From Burkholderiaceae bacterium (GTDB taxonomy: Bacteria > Pseudomonadota > Gammaproteobacteria > Burkholderiales > Burkholderiaceae_D), in the NCBI GenBank assembly GCA_022701635.1, contig JAKOOD010000227.1, positions 1-34,404 on the forward strand: a DNA stretch of 34,404 bases, read 5' to 3'. The notes under the pieces are model-generated. The model had not been told where the DNA came from, searched no databases, and was given only the letters and a program-made list of their open reading frames with translations. Made by a program: the position numbers and the translations under genes. Below, in pieces: positions 1-9,262 of this stretch. Every line of letters begins with the position of its first letter. Within the stretch, counting starts at the first letter, position 1.

Positions 1-1268
1 CCGGTCAGGCTGCCCGCGAATTTCAGCTTGAAGTCGGCCAGGCCGGTAAAGCCGAGCGAGCGGCAGAAGCGGATCACGGTCGGCTGGCTGACGTCGGCCA
101 GCTTCGCGATCTCGGCGATCGGCTCCGACAAGACCTTGCGCGGATGCTCGATGACCAGGCTGGCGACGCGCTGTTCGGCCGGCGACAGCTCGTGCTGCAG
201 GTTCTGCACGCGCTCCATCAGGGTGTTGGCGCCGCTGCGGTTGCGCAGGTGCTCGGACAGGATCGCCGACACGCCGTTCAGCGCCGGATTCGGGGTCATG
301 ATCACGTAGGTCGGGATCTGGGCCACGTAGTCGGTGAAGCGGCCCTTGGCTTCGAAGCGCGCGCGGAACGGCGAGGTCTTGAACCATTCCCCCATGCGCG
401 GCACGATGCCGCCACCGATGAAGATGCCCCCGAAAGCGCCGAGCGTGACGCCGAGGTTGGCCGCCGCGCCGCCCAGCATGCCCGAGAAGCATTCCAGCAC
501 CTCCAGGCACAGCGGATCGTGCTGGTCGAGCGCGCCGGTGATGATCTCGGCCGAGCTACGTATCTTCACGCTCGCGCCATTGCGCTGCGCCAGCGCGCGG
601 TAGATGATTTCCATGCCGGGGCCGGAAATCAGGCGCTCGTTCGACACGTGGCGCCATTCGCGCCAGGCATACTGCAGGATCGCGAACTCGCGCTCGTCGC
701 TCGGCGCGAAGTTGACGTGGCCGCCTTCGCTGCCGAGGGTGACGAAGCCGTCCACGGTCGGGATCACGCCCGACACGCCCAGGCCGGTGCCGGGGCCGAG
801 CACGCCAGCCACCGCGTTCGCCTGCGGCTTGCCGCCGCCCACCTGCATCAGGTCTTCCGGCCGGAAGCCTGGCAGCGCCATCGCCAATGCCGTAAAGTCG
901 TTCACGATCAGGAGCGTGTTCAGGCCGAGCGCGCGCCTTACCTCGTCGGTGGAGAACTGCCAGTCGCGGTTGGTCATGCGGATGAAATCGCCGCTGATCG
1001 GATTGGCCAGCGCGAATGCGGCGTGGCTGATGCGGCCGGGATGCGCCTGCGCCAGGTAAGCCTGCAGCAGCGGTTCGATACCCGGATAGTCGTCGCACAG
1101 CAGCACCGCCACGTCACGCAGCACGCCCGGCGCCGTTTCCAGCGCAAAGCGCGCGTGGGTGGCGCCGATGTCGGCCAGCAGGCGCGGGCTGTCGCTGTAC
1201 GCGGCGCGCGGGTATTTGGGTTCGGGTGTGGATTCGCTAGCGGGCTGGGGCTGGGCCTGGGTCGTCAT
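1..1268 (-). CDS. glk: Bifunctional glucokinase / HexR (RpiR-family) regulator, 3' end cut by window edge
   Basis: Translating the minus strand from the ATG at 1268 gives 422 codons with no stop before the window edge. Residues about 30-340 are a bacterial glucokinase of the Glk (ROK-distinct) type: LLADIGATHARFAL is the ATP-phosphate loop, LIVNDFTALAMALPG carries the catalytic Asp region, GPGTGLGVSG is the second phosphate motif, and GSEGGHVNFAP and GGIFIGGGIVPRMGEWF follow. From about residue 350 an RpiR-type helix-turn-helix begins (LSPAEQRVASLVIEHP, then IAEIAKLADVSQPTVIRFCR). The sugar-isomerase (SIS) domain expected next lies beyond the window. The kinase would phosphorylate cytoplasmic glucose to glucose-6-phosphate, while the HexR half would sense an Entner-Doudoroff intermediate (KDPG in characterised HexR proteins) and bind DNA. 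Fused Glk-HexR proteins are known in Burkholderia and relatives. The next gene is divergent. Confidence 0.93.
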   Translation of the reverse strand, partial: MTTQAQPQPASESTPEPKYPRAAYSDSPRLLADIGATHARFALETAPGVLRDVAVLLCDDYPGIEPLLQAYLAQAHPGRISHAAFALANPISGDFIRMTNRDWQFSTDEVRRALGLNTLLIVNDFTALAMALPGFRPEDLMQVGGGKPQANAVAGVLGPGTGLGVSGVIPTVDGFVTLGSEGGHVNFAPSDEREFAILQYAWREWRHVSNERLISGPGMEIIYRALAQRNGASVKIRSSAEIITGALDQHDPLCLEVLECFSGMLGGAAANLGVTLGAFGGIFIGGGIVPRMGEWFKTSPFRARFEAKGRFTDYVAQIPTYVIMTPNPALNGVSAILSEHLRNRSGANTLMERVQNLQHELSPAEQRVASLVIEHPRKVLSEPIAEIAKLADVSQPTVIRFCRSLGFTGLADFKLKFAGSLT

Positions 1269-1434
1269 GATGTCTCGATTGGGGTGAAGTTCCCTTATTG
1301 CACCAAGGATACCATTGATTGAATTGCATTCTTAAATGTCCCCCGCGACACTAATTGCTTAACTAAATTATCATTGCGCTAACAATCGGTTCAGCATCTG
1401 GATCGACTCTCCAATTTACTGGCACAGCGGCACT
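1269..1434. promoter_or_regulatory. Divergent intergenic region glk-hexR / kaiC-like
   Basis: These 166 bp separate two divergent starts and are much richer in A+T than the flanking genes, as expected for promoters. On the minus strand GATAAT (complement of 1367-1372) is a fair -10 box, but I see no good -35 partner. No HexR-type inverted repeat is obvious here, unlike at 17.5 kb. The exact promoters cannot be assigned. Confidence 0.35.
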
Positions 1435-2913
1435 ATGACTATTCATACAGAAAGAATCCCGACAGGGATCCCGGAGTTCGACGCGGTCTTGCATGGCGGC
1501 CTGGTACCGCGCCGCATCCACCTGATCGAGGGACGGCCGGGCACCGGCAAGACCACGCTCGGCCTGCGTTACCTGCTCGAAGGTGCCAAAATGGGCATGC
1601 CAGGGCTGTACCTGAGCCTGTCGGAAGCCGAGGATGAATTGCGCGAAAGCGCCAAAAACCATGACTGGTCGCTCGACGGCATCGACATCGTCGAAATGAT
1701 CCCCTTGCCCGAGGAGACATCGCCGCAGACCATCCTGCTGCCGACCGACACCGAGCTCGCCACGCTGGTGAACCGCATTGCCGACTGTGTGGCCAGGGCC
1801 GGCGCGGTGCGCGTCGTGATCGATTCGATGGTCGAGATCCGCCTGCTGGCGCGCGACAGTGCCCATTACCGGCGCCAGATCATTGCCCTGCGCCAGCGCC
1901 TGACCGAGATCGGCGCCACCGTGCTGCTGCTCGACGACATCACCTCGGATGGCCGCGAATACGAGTTGCAGAGCGCGGTGCACAGCGTCATCTCGCTCGA
2001 GTACATGGAGCGCAGCTTCGGGGCGGCGCGGCGCCGCCTGCACGTCGTCAAGATGCGCGGCGGTAGTTTTCAAACCGGATGGCACGACTACTCGATCGTC
2101 ACCGGCGAGATCCTGGTGTTCCCGAGCCTCATTGCGCAAGAACACCATCGTCCCCCTGAAGAGTTCGGCATACCGAGTGGCGTCGAGGCTTTCGACACCT
2201 TGTTTGGCGGCCCGTTGACGGCCAGTAGTTCGACCATGATTTTGGGTCCTTCCGGCACCGGAAAATCCACGCTCGCCTTGCAGTACGCCTTATCGGCCCT
2301 GAAAACCGGGTACAAGGTCGCCTATTTCAACTTCGACGAGTCGGAGACGACGCTGCGTTCGCGCATGATGTCGGGCATGCCGACAGGCGAGGCCAAACAG
2401 GGCGATACCGGCAGCCAGGAGCCGGATCCGGACACCGGGGCTCAGCGCTTCTTCCTGCGCCGCGTCAATCCCTCGCGCATTTCGCCGGGTGAATTCATCT
2501 GGAACGTACGGCGCCTGGTGGAAGACAAGGATGTGAAACTGGTCATCATCGACAGCATCAATTCCTATCTGGACGTGATCCGGGAAGAAAAATCGCTGCT
2601 GCTGCAGATGAACGAACTGTTTTCCTACCTGAACAACATGAATGTGACGGCGATCGTGGTCGGCGCCCATTCGGCGCAGCTGGACACGTCGAAGGAACCG
2701 GACGCGCTCAGCATTATTACGGACAACATCATTTCCATGCGCTATTATGAAAGGGATAACACCGTGTGCAAGGCGGTGTGCGTGCTCAAGAAGCGCCAGG
2801 GGCCGCACGCGCATGACATCCATGCGCTCGAACTGACCGATGCGGGCATCCGCATCGGCGAACGTATCCGGGGAAACGATGACGAGTTCGGAGCGGGCCC
2901 TCTCGATGCCTGA
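1435..2913 (+). CDS. KaiC-like double-domain RecA-family ATPase
   Basis: The 492-residue protein has two tandem KaiC/RadA-type ATPase domains, the length and layout of cyanobacterial KaiC. The first Walker A is GRPGTGKTT at 33-41 with a Walker B ending VVIDS near 127-131. The second is GPSGTGKST at 271-279 with VIIDS near 370-373. In cyanobacterial KaiC the second domain autophosphorylates on adjacent Ser431/Thr432. The matching stretch here is ALSIITDNI, which keeps the Ser (426) but has Ile in place of the Thr. The first catalytic glutamate pair is also altered (LSLSEAEDEL), and the second is DE (NFDES). No kaiA or kaiB is in the window. The next gene, a histidine kinase, overlaps it by 35 bp, so the two are surely co-transcribed and probably work together in signalling. 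A circadian role is not implied. Confidence 0.9.
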   Translation: MTIHTERIPTGIPEFDAVLHGGLVPRRIHLIEGRPGTGKTTLGLRYLLEGAKMGMPGLYLSLSEAEDELRESAKNHDWSLDGIDIVEMIPLPEETSPQTILLPTDTELATLVNRIADCVARAGAVRVVIDSMVEIRLLARDSAHYRRQIIALRQRLTEIGATVLLLDDITSDGREYELQSAVHSVISLEYMERSFGAARRRLHVVKMRGGSFQTGWHDYSIVTGEILVFPSLIAQEHHRPPEEFGIPSGVEAFDTLFGGPLTASSSTMILGPSGTGKSTLALQYALSALKTGYKVAYFNFDESETTLRSRMMSGMPTGEAKQGDTGSQEPDPDTGAQRFFLRRVNPSRISPGEFIWNVRRLVEDKDVKLVIIDSINSYLDVIREEKSLLLQMNELFSYLNNMNVTAIVVGAHSAQLDTSKEPDALSIITDNIISMRYYERDNTVCKAVCVLKKRQGPHAHDIHALELTDAGIRIGERIRGNDDEFGAGPLDA

Positions 2914-4582
2914 GCCGCGCCAGGCGCTGGTGGTGTTTGCACCGGCTGCGGGCGACGCTGCCACCCTGCGTGCGCTCATCGAGCACGAAGGCGTGCAGGC
3001 CAGCGTGTGCGCCGATGCGGCCGCGCTCTACGCGGCGGCGGACGACTCCGCCCTGGCTCTCGTCATTACCGAGGAGGGTCTGGCACGTTGCTCCCTGCAG
3101 GACCTGAGCGCGAGACTGGGCCATCAGCCGGCGTGGTCCGACCTGCCGGTCGTGGTCCTGGCCAGCGGCGAGGGCCGCGACATCGACACCGACCGCTACA
3201 CGCGGCTGGCAGGCATCGGCAACGTGATCCTGCTGACGCGCCCCACCACCCGCCTGGCATTGACGATGGCGCTGCGTTCGGCGCTGCGTACGCGCCGCCT
3301 GCAATTCGCGGTGCGCGACCAGCTGGACGAATTGTCCCGGCATGCGGGCCGGCTGGAATCGACCGTCGAGGAGCGCACGCGCCTGCTGGAACACGAAGTG
3401 CAGGAGCGCCACCGGGCCGAACAGTCGCTGGCCGAGGCGCGCCGCCTGGAATCGCTGGGCCAGCTGACCGGCGGCATCGCCCATGATTTCAACAATATCC
3501 TGCAAGTAGTGGCAGGCAGCGAAATACTGCTGCGCATGCTGCTGGCGAAGAGCGACGATCCGCGCGTGACGCGCGCGCTCGACGCCATCCGCCGCTCGTC
3601 CGGCCATGGCGCTTCGCTGACCCAGCAGTTGCTGGCCTACGCGCGCCGCCAGCCGCTGGCCAGCGTCGCCATCGACATGCGGCGCCACCTGCGCGCGACC
3701 TCCGAGATGATCCTGCGTACCCTGGGGCCGAAGGTGCGCTTTCACATGGAGCTGGCATCGTCCCTGTGGGCAGTGCTGGCCGACCCGGCGCAGCTCGACG
3801 CCGCGCTGCTGAACATCGCCGGCAACGCGCGCGATGCGATGCCCGACGGCGGCGCCCTGACCCTGCAGGTACGCAACTGGGTATTGCCCGATCCGGCGCT
3901 GCCGCAAGGAGACCGCCTCAGCGGCGACTTCGTCGGCGTGTTCATGACGGATGAAGGCGAAGGCATGTCCGAAGCCACCGCGCAGCAGGCCTTCGAGCCC
4001 TTCTTCACGACCAAGCCGATCGGCAAGGGCACCGGGCTCGGCCTGTCGCAGGTGTACGGATTCGCCATCCAGAGCCATGGCCTGGCCTTCATCCGGCACG
4101 AGCCGGTCGGCACCACCATCGGCATCCTGCTGCCGCGCAGCCAGGAGCAGATACCGGCGGCGGCCGTCGACCCGGCCACACTGCGTGCGGACGGCCTGGC
4201 GGGACTGCGCGTGCTGTACGTCGAGGACGATCCCGCAGTCGCCGACACCACGGTCGGCGTGCTGCAGTCGCTGGACGCCGGCGTGCGCGTGATCGACAGC
4301 GCCGATGCGGCGACCCAGGCGGATCTACGGGATATCGACATCGTGTTTTCCGACGTCATGATGCCCGGCACGATGGACGGCATCGACCTGGCAGGCTGGC
4401 TGGCCGAGCGCCATCCGGACTTGCCGGTGGTACTGACCAGCGGCTACATGCTGTCGCCGGAACGACTGCAGGCGCTCGACGTGCAGTTCGTGCGCAAGCC
4501 ATTCACGGCAGGCGACATCAACGATGCCTTCGTCAAGGCCTTGCGCAAGAACGCCGCCGCCGGTCCGCGGCAACGCCGCTAG
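2879..4582 (+). CDS. Hybrid sensor histidine kinase with degenerate N-terminal receiver and C-terminal receiver
   Basis: I chose the ATG at 2879 because GGGGA stands 5 nt before it. This gives 567 residues and a 35-bp overlap with the KaiC-like gene. Residues about 12-140 look like a receiver fold that has lost its acidic pocket (LALVITEEGLARC where the phospho-Asp should be). A coiled coil at about 150-190 leads to a HisKA domain with GGIAHDFNN (His202), an N box NIAGNARDAMPDGG, a G1 box DEGEGM, an F box FEPFFTTK and a G2 box GTGLGLSQ. The C-terminal receiver is intact: VEDD, Asp492 in SDVMMPG, Thr520 and Lys540. There is no membrane segment, so this is a cytoplasmic kinase. Its input is probably the KaiC-like partner or the pseudo-receiver. 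No separate output regulator is encoded beside it. Confidence 0.9.
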   Translation: MTSSERALSMPEPRQALVVFAPAAGDAATLRALIEHEGVQASVCADAAALYAAADDSALALVITEEGLARCSLQDLSARLGHQPAWSDLPVVVLASGEGRDIDTDRYTRLAGIGNVILLTRPTTRLALTMALRSALRTRRLQFAVRDQLDELSRHAGRLESTVEERTRLLEHEVQERHRAEQSLAEARRLESLGQLTGGIAHDFNNILQVVAGSEILLRMLLAKSDDPRVTRALDAIRRSSGHGASLTQQLLAYARRQPLASVAIDMRRHLRATSEMILRTLGPKVRFHMELASSLWAVLADPAQLDAALLNIAGNARDAMPDGGALTLQVRNWVLPDPALPQGDRLSGDFVGVFMTDEGEGMSEATAQQAFEPFFTTKPIGKGTGLGLSQVYGFAIQSHGLAFIRHEPVGTTIGILLPRSQEQIPAAAVDPATLRADGLAGLRVLYVEDDPAVADTTVGVLQSLDAGVRVIDSADAATQADLRDIDIVFSDVMMPGTMDGIDLAGWLAERHPDLPVVLTSGYMLSPERLQALDVQFVRKPFTAGDINDAFVKALRKNAAAGPRQRR

Positions 4583-4606
4583 CCGGTCGCCGCCGGGGCG
4601 CGGGTC

Positions 4607-5629
4607 TCACTTGGCTGCGAGACCCTTCAGCAGCGCCGCGTGAAACGCCGCCGGATCCTGCATCTGCGGGGCATGGCCCATGTTGCCGAATTCGACCAGC
4701 GTCGCATGGGGAATCGCCTTGGCCGCGCGCTTGCCCAGCTCGGCGTAATTGCCCAGCTTGGGTCGCAGCTCGGCCGGGGCGGCATCCTTGCCGATGGCGG
4801 TGGTGTCCCTGGTCCCGATCAGCAGCAGCACCGGCATTTTCAGTAACGGGAATTCGTACACCACCGGTTGGGTATAGATCATGTCGTACAGCAGGGCCGA
4901 ATTCCAGGCCACGACCTGCTTGCCGGCGCCGCGAACCATCCCGGCCAGCATCTGCACCCAGGGCTCGTACTCGGGCTTCCATTGATTCACGTAATACGTC
5001 GATTTTTCGTAGTTGCGGATCTTGTCGGCGTTCTGCCCCTGCTCGCGCTCGTACCACTTGTCGACGCCGAGCGAAGGCACGCCGAGCGCCTTCCAGTCTT
5101 CCAGGCCGATCGGGTTGGCCAGCACCAGCTGCTCGGTCTGCTCGGGATACAGCAGGCCGTAGCGCACCGCCAGCATGCCGCCGGTGGAATGGCCCATAAT
5201 GGTGGCCTGCTTCACGCCGATCGATTCCAGCAGGCCGCGGGTGTTCGCCGCCAGCTGCTGGAAGCTGTATTGATAGTGTTCCGGCTTGCTCGACTTGCAG
5301 AAGCCGATCTGGTCCGGCGCCACCACGCGGTAGCCGGCCTTGGTGAGCGCGTCGATCGATCCTTCCCAGGTCGCGGCGCAGAAGTTCTTGCCGTGCAGGA
5401 GGACGACGGTGCGGCCGTTCGGCTGGGCCGGCTTGACGTCCATGTAGGCCATGTGCAGCTGCACGCCCTGCGAGGTGAAGCGGTATTGCTGTACCGGGTG
5501 CGGGTAGTCGAAGCCTTCCAGTTCGGGGCCGTAGGCGGGTTCGGCGGCGGGCGCCGCAGCATGGGCGCCGCACGTGGCGACGGTGAGGAGTGCGCCGAAG
5601 AATGCGGACAATCGTGCTGGTACAGGCAT
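4607..5629 (-). CDS. Exported alpha/beta-fold hydrolase
   Basis: The 340-residue product begins with a signal peptide (hydrophobic core FFGALLTVATCGAHA, likely cleavage after AHA or AAA), and AAGGAAG precedes the ATG. The mature part is an alpha/beta hydrolase: oxyanion-hole loop LLHGKNFCAATW, nucleophile elbow GHSTGG (Ser), a late acid in GTRDTT and catalytic His in NMGHAPQM. It most resembles the periplasmic hydrolases annotated as carboxylesterase or epoxide/haloalkane-type enzymes. The substrate cannot be read from the sequence. It lies downstream of the alpha-amylase on the same strand, separated by 106 bp with a palindromic repeat, so it may be co-transcribed. The hybrid kinase gene converges on its 3' end with only 24 bp between stops. 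Confidence 0.88.
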   Translation of the reverse strand: MPVPARLSAFFGALLTVATCGAHAAAPAAEPAYGPELEGFDYPHPVQQYRFTSQGVQLHMAYMDVKPAQPNGRTVVLLHGKNFCAATWEGSIDALTKAGYRVVAPDQIGFCKSSKPEHYQYSFQQLAANTRGLLESIGVKQATIMGHSTGGMLAVRYGLLYPEQTEQLVLANPIGLEDWKALGVPSLGVDKWYEREQGQNADKIRNYEKSTYYVNQWKPEYEPWVQMLAGMVRGAGKQVVAWNSALLYDMIYTQPVVYEFPLLKMPVLLLIGTRDTTAIGKDAAPAELRPKLGNYAELGKRAAKAIPHATLVEFGNMGHAPQMQDPAAFHAALLKGLAAK

Positions 5630-5684
5630 GGGGCTTCCTTGGTGGATTGCGGTGCCCGAAAGTCTAGCCGATCCGCTGTTTCAG

Positions 5685-5725
5685 CGTCGTCCCCGACCTG
5701 GCCGTCAGCCTGCGCGGGGACGACG
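5685..5725. repeat. REP-like palindrome between amylase and hydrolase genes
   Basis: CGTCGTCCCCG at 5685-5695 is perfectly complementary to CGGGGACGACG at 5715-5725, with a 19-bp centre. A close relative occurs at 33238-33265, and the pair at 7455-7539 shares the general GTCG-CCCC theme. It sits after the amylase stop codon and could slow or end transcripts, or protect the 3' end. Confidence 0.75.
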
Positions 5726-5735
5726 TGGACAAGCC

Positions 5736-7424
5736 TCAGTCCTGGGAGATCAGGGCCACCGGCGCGCGCGCATTGAATTGCACCTTGCCGTTTGCAACCA
5801 CCGCGCTCTTGCCCGAATACGCATCGCGCACGGTCTGGCCGTCGTTGAACACGCCCGCCACCGAAATCGGCAGGTCGCGGTCCAGCGGCAGGTTCAACGC
5901 GATCACGACACGGTCGCGCACGCCGTTGCTGTCGTAGGTGCGCTTGAAGGTGTACGGCATCGAGGCGATCATCTGGTGCACGCCGGCGCCGACCGCCGGG
6001 TGGGCGTGGCGGAAGCGGCCCAGGCGTGCCCAGTGCCCCTGCACGTCGGCCACGCCGTACAGGCCGACACGCGCATTCGATGTCAGCTGGTCCCAGTTCA
6101 TGAAGGAGCGCAGGTTGGCATCGCCCTGCGCGCCCTCGATCTTGAGCACGCGCGCGGTTTCGTCGCCGTAGTAGATCTGCGCCGCGCCCGGCGCCAGCAG
6201 CAGCTTGTTGGCGGCTTCCAGCGGGTACTGGCGCATGGCGTCGAACGGATTGCCGTCGTCGTGCGAGTCGAGGTAGTTGAGGACGGACACGCCTTTCAAG
6301 GGGCCGTTGAGCATGGCGGAATACCCCGAGAACAGCTGCTCGTAGCCCTTGGCCGCGTCGCCCGCCATGCTGAAGTTGATCATGCTGTCGAAACCGTTGG
6401 CGAAGTAATCGACCTTGGTGCCGTCGTCGTAGGCGTATTCGCGGCCGGACTTGATCGAGTAGCCGTACACCTCGGCCGTCATGAAGAACGGCAGGTCGCC
6501 GGCCACCTTCTTCGCTGGATTGGCGCGTTTCCAGTCTTCGTAGGCGGCGCTGGCGACGGTCTTGAGGTCTTTCCACACGCCCGGCTCGGTGTGCTTGACG
6601 GTGTCGGCGCGGAAGCCGTCGAAGCCGTACTTGCGGACCCAGTCGGCGTGCCATTTCATCAGGTAGTAGCGCGGCGCGCGCGGGTAGCCGGTGCGCTTGA
6701 AGAAGTCGTCCAGCTCCTTCACCTCGCGCTCGTAGCGCCCTTCCCGCTTCCACTTGGCCACCAGGCTTGGCGGCAGCTCGACCTTCGCGTTGCTGTCGGT
6801 GCGGATGTCGGGCAGGTTCTTCACCAGCGTGCACTCGATGGTGGTGCGCATGGTCTTGAAGCCGCATACCGGTTCGGTGCGCACCCATTCTGCCGGCCAG
6901 ACCGGATCCTGCGCCGTCACCGGACCGGTGTGGTTCATCACCACGTCCAGCAGCACGCGGATGCCGCGCGCGTGGGCGGCATCGACCAGCTCGTGCATGT
7001 CCTGCTCGGTGCCGAGATTGGCGTCGACCGCGGTGAAGTCGCTGGCCCAGTAGCCGTGGAAGCCGTAGGACTTGCCGGTGCCTTCGTCGGTGGCGCCGTG
7101 GATCTGCTCCACCGGCGGGGTGATCCAGATCGCATCCACGCCCAGGTCCGTGAAATAACCCTCCTTGATCTTCGCCGTGACGCCGGCCAGGTCGCCGCCC
7201 ATGTAGCCGCGCGCGGTGGCGGCGTCGGCCTTGCGGCCGTAGGCGAGGTCGTTGGCCGGGTTGCCGTTGTTGAAGCGGTCCGTCAGCAGGAAGTAGACGG
7301 TCGCGTTTTCCCAGGTGAAGGGTCGGGCCGCGCTCGGCTTGCCTTGCGGGACCGGTGCCGGAGTGGCGGCCGAGGCGGTGCCGAGGGCGAGCATCAGGGA
7401 AGCGGCGAGAGCGGAGAATTTCAT
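5736..7424 (-). CDS. Exported alpha-amylase (GH13, MalS-like)
   Basis: The 562-residue protein starts with a signal peptide (MKFSALAASLMLALGTASA, likely cleaved after ASA), and AGGA lies 6 nt before the ATG. All four GH13 motifs are present: region I DVVMNH at 160-165, region II GFRADTVKH with nucleophile Asp274, region III TAEVYG with acid/base Glu318, and region IV LDSHDD with His388/Asp389. YFLLTDRFNNGNPANDL near the N-terminus and the paired cysteines in the insert (187, 198) fit periplasmic amylases of the MalS type (GH13 subfamily 19), though MalS itself is about 110 residues longer. It should cut internal alpha-1,4 bonds of maltodextrins in the periplasm. It lies between pgm and the alpha/beta hydrolase on one strand, inside a starch/maltodextrin locus. 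Confidence 0.93.
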   Translation of the reverse strand: MKFSALAASLMLALGTASAATPAPVPQGKPSAARPFTWENATVYFLLTDRFNNGNPANDLAYGRKADAATARGYMGGDLAGVTAKIKEGYFTDLGVDAIWITPPVEQIHGATDEGTGKSYGFHGYWASDFTAVDANLGTEQDMHELVDAAHARGIRVLLDVVMNHTGPVTAQDPVWPAEWVRTEPVCGFKTMRTTIECTLVKNLPDIRTDSNAKVELPPSLVAKWKREGRYEREVKELDDFFKRTGYPRAPRYYLMKWHADWVRKYGFDGFRADTVKHTEPGVWKDLKTVASAAYEDWKRANPAKKVAGDLPFFMTAEVYGYSIKSGREYAYDDGTKVDYFANGFDSMINFSMAGDAAKGYEQLFSGYSAMLNGPLKGVSVLNYLDSHDDGNPFDAMRQYPLEAANKLLLAPGAAQIYYGDETARVLKIEGAQGDANLRSFMNWDQLTSNARVGLYGVADVQGHWARLGRFRHAHPAVGAGVHQMIASMPYTFKRTYDSNGVRDRVVIALNLPLDRDLPISVAGVFNDGQTVRDAYSGKSAVVANGKVQFNARAPVALISQD

Positions 7425-7454
7425 TCAGGATCCTGTCATAGTTAGCATAAACCC

Positions 7455-7539
7455 GTCGCCCCTGCGAAGGCAGGGGTCCAAGTTGCTGGCGTACCGGTAA
7501 CGCTTGCAAAACTTGGGCCCCTGCCTGCGCAGGGGCGAC
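7455..7539. repeat. Pair of inverted REP-like elements (30-bp arms)
   Basis: The 30 bp at 7455-7484, starting GTCGCCCCTGCG and ending CCAAGTT, recur inverted at 7510-7539 with two mismatches and a 25-bp spacer. Each arm is itself a small palindrome (CCCCTGCG...GCAGGGG). The element fills most of the gap between pgm and the alpha-amylase gene, so it lies in the 3' part of a possible pgm-amylase transcript. It has the build of a BIME. No transposase is linked. Confidence 0.85.
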
Positions 7540-7548
7540 GGAAGTAAA

Positions 7549-9228
<1,680 letters not shown>

Positions 9229-9262
9229 TTACAATACGACAGGAACGCAAAACACGTCGCAA

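Noticed and set aside
144-1322. A 392-codon plus-strand frame across the glucokinase gene
   Set aside because: The opposite strand encodes unmistakable glucokinase and HexR motifs over the whole length.
1435-2913. A circadian-clock assignment for the KaiC-like gene
   Set aside because: No KaiA or KaiB is present, one phosphorylation residue is replaced, and the operon partner is a hybrid kinase; only a signalling role is supported.
5212-7509. A 765-codon minus-strand open frame spanning the hydrolase and amylase genes
   Set aside because: It reads the same strand in the wrong frame. The true frames show signal peptides and catalytic motifs; this one is Arg/Pro-rich with none.
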